From NCBI GenBank assembly GCA_030159075.1, contig BROG01000938.1:62001-126000 (forward strand): a stretch of 64,000 nt of DNA. Reading direction: 5' to 3'. How positions within the stretch are numbered: the stretch's first letter is position 1; each line of letters opens with the position of its first letter. Below are positions 10,701 through 23,500 of this stretch, piece by piece. This DNA comes from Atrina japonica. Lineage: Eukaryota > Mollusca > Bivalvia > Pterioida > Pinnidae. The translations under genes and the position numbers were made by a program. The notes under the pieces were generated by a model. The model did not search any database. It was not told the DNA's origin and saw only the letters and a list, made by a program, of their open reading frames with translations.

Positions 10701-13700
10701 TGAATTAAAAGCAATTCAAATAATTAAAAAGTTCCTACATGTTATTCAACTTAATTCTGCATAGCTTTATATACATGTAGTTTATATAAAGATCTTACAG
10801 AGATTCTTAACTCATCCACCCTTAAAGACACAATTGGGCTGGCCTAAATCATTGATTTACAGAAGAATCCATTATTCTTCCGGGGTTGATGAGTTAAATG
10901 GTACAGGGATTTTCCTACCTCCATAATTCTGGGTCCAGGATCCGGAAAAATTAGGAAAAAATATGACATTTTTACTAAAATAGAAACACTCTATTTGAGA
11001 TATTTGTTTGAACATACTTTATGTTTGAAAATTTTCAATTTCAAAATTGGGAATATTTGCATAATTTTGGGAAAATACAAGCTTTTTTTTTGCCTAGGGA
11101 ATGGGTCCTGTAACCGACCCAAAATCAGCCTAGGAAAATCCCTGTGGTATTATAAGTTTGCCATTTAGGTAAGGTGGCTCATCCACTATTTTTCAAAAAT
11201 AGGCTGTACAAATAAAACATATTGCCTTGCACTCTTATGGATTCCATGCATTACTGAAGCTCTGATAATTCTGTGTCAACAAGTAGCCTGTCACCCCTCT
11301 TATGATTTTGATTTAGACTTGTCGTGTTTGTAAACATGTGCCAATTTACCTCGGTAGACCTGTACATCTTTTCACCCTGTGCATCTTAAATTATTGTATA
11401 CTAGCATTCAAAATGGATTTTTTTTTAATTTGTTGGCATTATAAGTTTCAGATATTCAATATACATGTATATATGACACTAAAATTCAATATGGCTACCA
11501 TGGCCAAAAATGCAACATGATTGGTTGGAATTTCATATGTCTTCTTGTCGGAGACCAAAAACTTCATGCCATGAAGTCCTTCTTTTGCATGAACATTCCT
11601 CATGTTCGTTCTTCTGATTGAGTTCCAAAATCCAAGATGGCTACCATCACAGATTGAAATTTGATATTAATCCCTACTTAACTGAACCTAAAAATTGTTC
11701 TTCTCAAAAACTGCTCAACCAAATGTCAAATCATTAGTCTGAACTTAAAAAAATGTTCTTCTCAAAAACTGCTCAACCAAATGTCAGATCATTAGTCTGA
11801 ACTTAAAAAAATGTTCTTCTCAAAACCTGCTCAACCAAATGTCAGATCATTAGTCTGAACTTAAAAAAATGTTCTTCTCAAAACCTGCTCAACCAAATGT
11901 TATATCATTAATCCAGTTCATTTAGTCTAGAATTTGAACAAACATACAAAATAACTGCAACAGAAAGGTTGTCTTTCAGTACGATATGATAGCATCTTTA
12001 CAAAAGACCATCTCCCTATAAAGGCTGTTTTTGTGGTTTCCTGAAGGGGGTCTTTATATATAGGAGTTTTACTGTAGTTCAAATCAGGTCACTCATGTGA
12101 CCTATTTAGATCTTTTGCTGTCTGTTGTTATGTTTTAAACTTTTTTTTACAATTTTGATCTGGCCAGTTCTCCTATTTGGTATGTAATCTTCCTTTGACA
12201 AGAGTAACAAAAAGGATCAATTTTGTGATTATTTAAACCATAAGTGTCACGGGGTGTGGGCTCTGTGGCTGGGTGGTTAGAGATTGGCTTTGAACCATGT
12301 TGTCTCTGACTTCTGATCAGTGTGGGCTCGAGCACCGCTGGAACCTAAGCTGATTTTGTGAAAAAGTTTGACGCAAAGACTGGTGGTCTCTTTCTAGGTA
12401 CATTATAACTAAGTTCTCTCCTCCACCATTAAACACTCACTGCTGACATATAACTGAAAAATTGTTGAATGTGGCGTAAAACACCATTCGTATTCAAAAT
12501 CAGTCAGACAAACAGAGGTGTCTTTAACTTACTCACCCCTGAAGACACATTGGACTCTAAGTCATTGATTTTTAGAAGAGTCCATTGTTTTTCAGGGGTT
12601 GAGGAGTTTATGACGATGAGATCAACAATTGATGTTTATTTGTTTTTTGACTTCTTTATTTTCATTTACATGTATTTGTTTATTTTTTTCAGCACAGAAT
12701 TTCAAAGCGTGGACGGAAATTAGTTGACTTTGATAATACACGCCATAACCTTGAAGTACTCACGAATGCCAAGAAAAAGGATGAAGCCAAAATAAAAAAG
12801 GTTTATATTATTTCGGTCACATCTGAAATATTAACACACGATCTCATTTTTACAGCAAGCTTTAATTTTTACGGATTATGTTCTCCATGTTTAATTTGTC
12901 TGCGTGATCATGTTATTCACAAATATCGTAACGGTGATCACCAAGACAAGAATCTTCCTTTTTCGCACAGTAACACCCACATTCTGGAAATGTACTGGAA
13001 AAAAATTAATTACTTATAATCAGTTGTTGATCAAGTTTCAAGTAATGTGTTAAAAGATTTTTTTTTGTTTACCACTTGGAAGTTAAGAAGGGCTTATATG
13101 CTGTTGTCTTGGCAACGATGTCAACATACGGTGAAGCATCCTCAGTTGCACTACCAAGGGAATATTTTACTGCGACTGAATACCCTGGTTTATTCCGCTT
13201 GATTCTTGGTACTACTTATTTACAGTAAAACCTCGTTATTCTGCCACCATTTGTTTAACCAAAATTTGGCATTATAAAGGGGTTTGGCGATAGGTTAAGG
13301 GAAACCGTTAATGAAATTATAGGGAAAAGTGTACTTTCAAAAATTGTCACATGAAGCGAGGTGGCAATTGAAATTGGGGGAGGGGGGGTATTTTTAAGAT
13401 GTTTTACTGTCCGTATGATTCAAATCAGTTGCTTCATTATTTTCTTAGGATAGTTTATCCAATCAGATAAGGGTTTACAGTTTCATTTCTGGTAACATTT
13501 TGTTTACAAGGTAAAGTGAAAATGACGAAGGTAGACCTTGAGTTTGACAGAGATGAATGAATCAAAGTTCACGGGACCACCCTGACTGTAGTCAGCATGT
13601 ATTACAAAAATTGAGGCAAAGAAATTGAACATCTTGAATGTAATGTCAATTTTCTTGTTTTAAATTTTCTTTTTTTTTTTTAGGCAAAAGAAGAACTGGA

Positions 13701-16700
13701 TGAAGCTAAAAATATATACGAGCAAATGAACAATGACCTTCACCATGATCTTCCTCAGTTTTACAACAGGTAAATTATAAGCAGACTAATGTATAGTCGT
13801 TTAATTTTGTGAATTTCTTATCAGAATTCATTTGCAGGTACATGTACATGTATTTAATTTTGTTTCTAGGAAAGAATTGTAATAGGATTTGTATTCCATT
13901 CCTTTTTATTACCTCCATTGCTGTGGGGTTCATGCATAATGGTGGGAAATCCATGCTGTTGTGTTATAATTGTCTAGCTCTCGGGGCCTCCGTGGCCTTG
14001 TGGTTAGAGAGCATTACACTTTAAAACTTGAAGTCTTTCACCTTTGATCAGCATGGGTTCAAGCCCCGCTGGAACCTAAGCTGATTTTGCCAGAAATTTT
14101 GACAGGTAACCTGTGATGGGCTGGTGGTCTCTTCCCAGGTACAATGTATCCAAGTCCTCTCCTCTCGCCAATAAAGACAGGGGTGCGGGGAGTGTGTGGG
14201 GGCAAGAGGTTGGGGGAGAACTGTATATATAAGATCACAGATGATTCCATAATGGTCGTTATCTTTCAATATTTACCAGAGTTATGGGACTTTAAAAGCA
14301 TCAAAATAGGAAATTTCCCCAATACATTTCTACAAAATATTAATTCCTATTGATTGGAACATTTCAACAAATTGCTTCAGACGACACATATATAATTCCT
14401 GATTTTTGTTTTTCTTTTTTTAACTTGGTTACAACATTCACTTAGACTCATTGTTTATGACAAAATCTTGCTTAGTACACACAAAATGTATAGCGCTAAT
14501 TTTTTTTTTTCTTTCAGTCGAGTCAACTTTTATGCCAACGAATACCAAAAACTGTTCAACTATGAAGAAATATTTCATGGTGAAATTGGAAAGGTGGGTC
14601 AAAATTTATTTTAAATGTGAAAACTGATTACTTGTGACTGCGACGTACTGTCCAGTCATGGCTTTTAAATGTAAAGACTGACCACTTGTGGCTGCGACAT
14701 ACTGCCCAGTCATGGCTTTTAAATGTAAAAACTGACCACTTGTGGTTGTGACATACTGCCCAGTCATGGCTTTTAAATGTAAAGACTGACCACTAGTGGC
14801 TGCGACATACTGCCCAGTCATGGATTTTAAATGTAAAAACTGACCACTTGTGGTTGTGACATACTACCCAGTCATGGCTTTTAAATGTAAAGACTGACCA
14901 CTTGTGGCTGCGACATACTGCCCAGTCATGGCTTTTAAATGTAAAGACTGACCACTGGTGGCTGCGACATACTGCCCAGTCATGGCTTTTAAATGTAAAA
15001 ACCGACCACTTGTGGTTGTGACATACTACCCAGTCATGGCTTTTAAATGTAAAGACTGACCACTGGTGGCTGCGACATACTGCCCAGTCATTGAATGTGT
15101 AACATTAGATGACACAACAGGGGTGAACAATTGTCAGAATTTCCGCTTGTCATGCAGGAATTGTAGTATTAAAATCTACTTGTCCAGTGCAAAAATAACC
15201 TGTTCAAAAATTTAACATTTGTTTTTATTGAATTAATTTTTAGTCTTCAACAGTTTTGCTTGTCCTGTTGGACATGTTAAAAATAACATTTACTTGGCTG
15301 ACCCGAAAACTTGTCCCCGACAATCGTTGAAATGTGATCGTTGAGCCCTTTCACAAGTCTCCTAAAAATAGAAACTGTACTGCACACAGAAAATAAACAT
15401 AGAGATAGAGCTGTTTGTTTGCTTGTTTATTGTTGTACTACCCAGAAATCTTTATAAAAATAATCCTCCTTACCCATTGTATCCTCTCTTTGAATGCCAG
15501 TTGGTTTGATTCTCGGATCCGGGTCATACCAAAGACATTTTAAAAATGGTAGCGAACCAAACACTTGGCATTGGAAGTGAAAGTCACAAGGTCTCTCGGA
15601 TGAAACATAAAACCAAGGTCCTGTGTTATGGCAGATTTGGCATGTAAAAGGACCCTCACTACATTGGCATCAGTCCATAGCACTGATCAAAATTTGTGGC
15701 ACTTCACCTAAAACTGGCGACATCTTAGTATAAGTGAAAAATTATTGACGGAATGTAAAACGACAAACAAAATGCCAATTAGTGATGACAAAATGATGCT
15801 ACACTGCATCATACACCGTTACTATGCACGTAACAGAATATTCAAAATAGTAATTTTATATTCAAACATTCGTGGTTCACTGTTCATTCATGAATATTCA
15901 AACTTTCATTTCAGCTCTACCCATAATACATGTCTTTGATTTTTTTGAAAGTCAGGTATCTCGCAAGTGTCGATCAGACATTAAGATCATAGTTGATAAC
16001 ACAAGATCACCATATCTCCTGACTAATAAGACACTTATACCTGCACTTAAGTTTTCACCATTATAATCATGTTTCACTGTAAAAGATGCTAATGAGACAC
16101 TTAGGCATTATTAAGGCATCATATATCAGATCTAACCTTTATATCTTTGTATTATTTCTATTACATTAAGAGAAATCCACATACATCAGAAACTCTGTTT
16201 CTCGCGTCGTGTTGATTTTTGTGACACACACACACCCCCCCAACGATGTAAAGTATCGGTGGTCTCTTCCTGGGTACGGTTCTCTCCTCCACCTTTGAAA
16301 ACTTGCCACCACCATTTAACTGAAATCCTGTGTGTGGCGTAAAACACTTCAAATTAAAAAATAATAAAAAAAAAATCTTTGAAAAGTTCATGCACATGCT
16401 GTTACATGAAAAACACACCCACATAACACGTTTCACACAATAACAGATTTGAAACCGATTAACTGAATAACACAAGTGATCTCAAAAGACATACATGTAA
16501 CAAGCTTAATCAATATCAATGTAAATTGATTTAAAATGTTTTCCAAAATAACTATACCCATTATATCACATCTGAATATTTCTTCAAAATGTCCTTTTTA
16601 GCTCACCTGAACCAAATTTTTTATCGCCTTTTGTCCGTTGTCTGTCTGTCCGTATGTCCGTCCGTGTGTCCGTAAACTTTTCACATTTTTGACTTCTTCT

Positions 16701-17550
16701 CCAAAACCACTGAAGGGATTTTGACGAAACTTTATAGGAAGCAAATACGTTTCGGCCTGATCGGCCCAGGGGTGGATCCAAGGTGGGGCAAAAAAGGCCC
16801 CATCGGGTACCCCTCTTTAAAAATCTTCTCCTCCAGAACTGCTGCATGATTGAAAAACTAACTGTATCTGAATGATCTGCATAGATGTGTGATTCAAGTT
16901 TGTTAATTTTGTTGAAATCGGAAAATAAATTTTTGACGCATTTTTGACGTCTTTTTAGACTTTGTAATTTTCATTCATTTTTGTATGTTATCTTTGATTT
17001 TCTCCCATATTATTCATTATGATGCATTTATTTTATGTGTTTTACCTGTGGTTTGGTAGATAAATGCTTTCCTGAAAGAATTTTGTTGAAATTTAATTTT
17101 TTGAATTTTTTATGAATTTTTTAAGACTGCAAAAATGAAGGGGGGGGGGGTTAATTTTCCACATTTTCGACAAACCAGTGAGGGGATTTTGATGAAACTT
17201 TATAGGAAGTAAGTACTCAAGGTCCTCTACGAAGTTGTTCATTTCGGCCCGATCAGGCCAGGGATAGATCCGGAGTGGGGCAAAAGATGCCTCAGGGGGT
17301 GCCCCTGTTTAAAAATCTTCTCCAGAACTGCTGCATTGATTGAAAAACTAATTACATCTGAGTGATTTTTATGGATGCATGATTCAATTTATTGTTTTTG
17401 GAATAAATTGGAAAACTAATTTTTGACATGTTTTTGACATCTTTCCCAGCTTTGTCATTTTCATTCATTTTTAAGTCTCCTCCACTCCTAATGAGTGTTA
17501 AAATGATTTGTAAATTTAAGATTCCCATATTGGTAAAATGCCATCACAGT

Positions 17551-17581
<31 letters not shown>

Positions 17582-20500
17582 TTTAACTTGCCTATCACCT
17601 TGTTTTCTGGTCCTAACTTATTTGCTACAGTCTGCTTGTCCTAACATATTTACTACAGTTCACTGGTCCTAACATATTTACTACAGTTCACTGGTCCTAA
17701 CATATTTACTACAGTTCACTGGTCCTAAGACATTTACTACAGTTCACTAGTCCTATCATATTTACTACAATTCACCGGTCCTCAGACATTTACTACAGTT
17801 CACTAGTCCTAACATATTTACTACAGTTCACTGGTCCTAAGATGTTTACTACAGTTCACTAGTCCTAAGACATTTACTACAGTTCACTGGTCCTAACATA
17901 TTTACAACAGTTCATTAGTCCTAAAATATTTACTACAATTCACTAGTCCTAAGACATTTACTACAGTTCACTGGTCCTAACATATTTACTACAGTTCACT
18001 GGTCCTAAGACATTTACTACAGTTCACTGGTCCTAACATATTTACTACAGTTCACTAGTCCTAAGACATTCAGTACAGTTCACTGGTCCTAAGACATTTA
18101 CTACAGTTCACTGGTCCTAACATATTTACTACAGTTCACTGGTCCTAACATATTTACTACAATTCACTGGTCCTAAGACATTTACTACAGTTCACTGGTC
18201 CTAAGACATTTACTACAGTTCACTGGTCCTAACATATTTACTACAGTTCACTGGTCCTAAGACATTTACTACAGTTCACTGGTCCTAACATATTTACTAC
18301 AGTTCATCGGTCCTAAGACATTTACTACAGTTCACTAGTCCTAACATATTTACTACAGTTCACTAGTCCTAAGACATTTACTGCAGTTCACTGGTCCTAA
18401 CATATTTACTACAGTTCACTGGTTCTAACATATTTACTACAGTTCACTGGTCCTAAGACATTTACTACAATTCACTGGTCCTAAGACATTTACTACAGTT
18501 CACTAGTCCTAACATATTTACTACAGTTCACTGGTCCTAAGACAATTACTACAGTTCACTGGTCCTAACATATTCACTACAGTTCACTGGTCCTAACATA
18601 TTTACTACAGTTCACTGCTCCTAAGACATTTACTACAGTTCACTAGTCCTAAGACATTTACTACAGTTCACTGGTCCTAACATATTTACTACAGTTCACT
18701 GGTCCTAACATATTCACTACAGTTCACTGGTCCTAAGACATTCAGTACAGTTCACTGGTCCTAAGACATTTACTACAGTTCACTGGTCCTAACATATTTA
18801 CTACAGTTCACTGCTCCTAACATATTTACAACAGTTCACTGGTCCTGAGACATTTACTACAGTTCACTGGTCCTAACATATTTACTACAGTTCACTGGTC
18901 CTAAGACATTTACTACAGTTCACTGGTCCTAAGACATTTACTACAGTTCACTGGTCCTAAGACATTCAGTACAGTTAACTGGTCCTAAGACATTTACTAC
19001 AGTTCACTGGTCCTGAGACATTTACTACAGTTCACTGGTCCTAACATATTTACTACAGTTCACTGCTCCTAAGACATTTACTACAGTTCACTGGTCCTAA
19101 GACATTGACTACAGTTCACTGGTCCTAACATTTTTACTACAGTTCACTGGTCCTAAGACATTTACTACAGTTCACTGGTCCTAAGACATTTACTACAGTT
19201 CACTGGTCCTAACATATTCACTACAGTTCACTGGTCCTAAGACATTTACTACAGTTCACTGGTCCTAAGACATTCAGTACAGTTAACTGGTCCTAAGACA
19301 ATTACTACAATTCACTGGTCCTAAGACATTTACTACAGTTCACTAGTGGGTCCTAACATATTTACTACAGTTCACTGGTCCTAACATATTTACTACAGTT
19401 CACTAGTCCTAAGACATTTACTACAGTTCACTAGTCCTAACATATTTACCACAGTTCACTGGTCCTAAGACATTCAGTACAGTTCACTGGTCCTTAGACA
19501 TTTACTACAGTTCACTGGTCCTAACATATTTACTACAGTTCACTTGTCCTAACATATTTACAACAGTTCACTGGTCCTAAGACATTTACTACAGTTCACT
19601 GGTTCCAACATATTTACTACAGTTCACTGGTCCTAACATATTTACAACAGTCTACTTGTCCTTATATATCTACTACAGTTTACTGGTCCTAACATATATA
19701 CAACAGTCTACTTGTCCTTATATATTTACTACAGTTTACTGGTCCTAACATATTTACTACAGTTCACTGGTCATAAGACATTCAGTACAGTTCACTTGTC
19801 CTTAGACATTTACTACGGTTCACTGGTCCTTAGACATTTACTACAGTTCACTGGTCCTAACATATTTACAACAGTTCACTGGTCCTAACATATTTACTAC
19901 AGTTCACTAGTCCTAAGACATTTACTACAGTTCACTATTCCTAACATATTTACAAAATTTCACTGGTTCTAAGACATTGACTACAGTTCACTGGTCCTAA
20001 GACGTTTACTACTGTTCACTGGTCCTAAGACATTGACTATAGTTCACTGGTCCTAAGACATTTACTACTGTTCACTAATCCTAAGACATTTACTACAGTT
20101 CACTGGTCCTAAACTATTTACTACAGTTCACTGGTCCTAACATATTTACAACAGTTCACTAGTCCTAACATATTTACTACAATTCACTATTCCTAACATA
20201 TTTACAAAATTTCACTGGTTCTAAGACATTGACTACAGTTCACTGGTCCTAAGACATTTACTACTGTTCACTAGTCCTAAGACATTGACTACAGTTCACT
20301 GGTCCTAAGACATTTACTACAGTTCACTAGTCCTAAGACATTTACAACAGTTCACTAGTCCTACAGTTCATTAGTCCTAAGACATTTACTACAGTTCACT
20401 ATTCCTAACATATTTACAAAATTTCACTGGTTCTAAGACATTGACTACAGTTCACTGGTCCTAAGACATTTACTACTGTTCACTAGTCCTAAGACATTGA

Positions 20501-23500
20501 CTACAGTTCACTGGTCCTAACATATTTACTACAGTTCACTGGTCCTAACATATTTACTACAGTTCACTGGTCCTAACATATTTACTACAGTTCACTGGTC
20601 ATAAGACATTCAGTACAGTTCACTGGTCCTAAGACATTTACTACAGTTCACTGGTCCTAAGACATTTACTACAGTTCACTGGTCCTAACATATTTACTAC
20701 AATTCACTGGTCCTAAGACATTTACTACAGTTCACTGGTCCTAAGACATTTACTACAGTTCACTGGTCCTAACATATTTACTACAGTTCACTGGTCCTAA
20801 GACATTTACTACAGTTCACTGGTCCTAACATATTTACTACAGTTCATCGGTCCTAAGACATTTACTACAGTTCACTAGTCCTAAGACATTTACTACAGTT
20901 CACTGGTCCTAACATATTTACTGCAGTTCACTGGTCCTAACATATTCACTACAGTTCACTGGTCCTAAGACATTCAGTACAGTTCACTGGTCCTAAGACA
21001 TTTACTACAGTTCACTGGTCCTAACATATTTACTACAGTTCACTGCTCCTAACATATTTACTACAGTTCACTGGTCCTAAGACAATTACTACAGTTCACT
21101 GGTCCTAACATATTCACTACAGTTCACTGGTCCTAACATATTTACTACAGTTCACTGCTCCTAAGACATTTACTACAGTTCACTAGTCCTAAGACATTTA
21201 CTACAGTTCACTGGTCCTAACATATTTACTACAGTTCACTGGTCCTAACATATTCACTACAGTTCACTGGTCCTAAGACATTCAGTACAGTTCACTGGTC
21301 CTAAGACATTTACTACAGTTCACTGGTCCTAACATATTTACTACAGTTCACTGCTCCTAACATATTTACTACAGTTCACTGGTCCTGAGACATTTACTAC
21401 AGTTCACTGGTCCTAACATATTTACTACAGTTCACTGGTCCTAAGACATTTACTACAGTTCACTGGTCCTAAGACATTTACTACAGTTCACTGGTCCTAA
21501 GACATTCAGTACAGTTAACTGGTCCTAAGACATTTACTACAGTTCACTGGTCCTGAGACATTTACTACAGTTCACTGGTCCTAACATATTTACTACAGTT
21601 CACTGCTCCTAAGACATTTACTACAGTTCACTGGTCCTAAGACATTGACTACAGTTCACTGGTCGTAACATTTTTACTACAGTTCACCGGTCCTAAGACA
21701 TTTACTACAGTTCACTGGTCCTAAGACATTTACTACAGTTCACTGGTCCTAACATATTCGCTACAGTTCACTGGTCCTAAGACATTTACTACAGTTCACT
21801 GGTCCTAAGACATTCAGTACAGTTAACTGGTCCTAAGACAATTACTACAATTCACTGGTCCTAAGACATTTACTACAGTTCACTAGTGGGTCCTAACATA
21901 TTTACTACAGTTCATTGGTCCTAACATATTCACTACAGTTCACTAGTCCTAAGACATTTACTACAGTTCACTAGTCCTAACATATTTACCACAGTTCACT
22001 GGTCCTAAGACATTCAGTACAGTTCACTGGTCCTTAGACATTTACTACAGTTCACTGGTCCTAACATATTTACTACAGTTCACTTGTCCTAACATATTTA
22101 CAACAGTTCACTGGTCCTAAGACATTTACTACAGTTCACTGGTCCTAACATATTTACTACAGTTCACTGGTCCTAACATATTTACAACAGTCTACTTGTC
22201 CTTATATATTTACTACAGTTTACTGGTCCTAACATATATACAACAGTCTACTTGTCCTTATATATTTACTACAGTTTACTGGTCCTAACATATTTACTAC
22301 AGTTCACTGGTCATAAGACATTCAGTACAGTTCACTTGTCCTTAGACATTTACTACGGTTCACTGGTCCTTAGACATTTACTACAGTTCACTGGTCCTAA
22401 CATATTTACAACAGTTCACTGGTCCTAACATATTTACTACAGTTCACTAGTCCTAAGACATTTACTACAGTTCACTATTCCTAACATATTTACAAAATTT
22501 CACTGGTTCTAAGACATTGACTACAGTTCACTGGTCCTAAGACGTTTACTACTGTTCACTGGTCCTAAGACATTGACTATAGTTCACTGGTCCTAAGACA
22601 TTTACTACTGTTCACTAATCCTAAGACATTTACTACAGTTCACTGGTCCTAAACTATTTACTACAGTTCACTGGTCCTAACATATTTACAACAGTTCACT
22701 AGTCCTAACATATTTACTACAATTCACTGGTCCTAAGACATTTACTACAGTTCACTAGTCCTAAGACATTTACTACAGTTCACTATTCCTAACATATTTA
22801 CAAAATTTCACTGGTTCTAAGACATTGACTACAGTTCACTGGTCCTAAGACATTTACTACTGTTCACTAGTCCTAAGACATTGACTACAGTTCACTGGTC
22901 CTAAGACATTTACTACAGTTCACTAGTCCTAAGACATTTACAACAGTTCACTAGTCCTACAGTTCATTAGTCCTAAGACATTTACTACAGTTCACTATTC
23001 CTAACATATTTACAAAATTTCACTGGTTCTAAGACATTGACTACAGTTCACTGGTCCTAAGACATTTACTACTGTTCACTAGTCCTAAGACATTGACTAC
23101 AGTTCACTGGTCCTAACATATTTACTACAGTTCACTGGTCCTAACATATTTACTACAGTTCACTGGTCCTAACATATTTACTACAGTTCACTGGTCATAA
23201 GACATTCAGTACAGTTCACTGGTCCTAAGACATTTACTACAGTTCACTGGTCCTAAGACATTTACTACAGTTCACTGGTCCTAACATATTTACTACAGTT
23301 CACTGGTCCTAACATATTTACAACAGTCTACTTGTCCTTAGACATTTACTACAGTTCACTGGTCCTAACATATTTACAACAGTTCACTGGTCCTTACATA
23401 TTTACTACAGTTCACTAGTCCTATCATATTTAGAACAGTCTACTTGTCCTTATATATTTACTACAGTTCACTGGTCCTATCATATTTACAACAGTTCACT

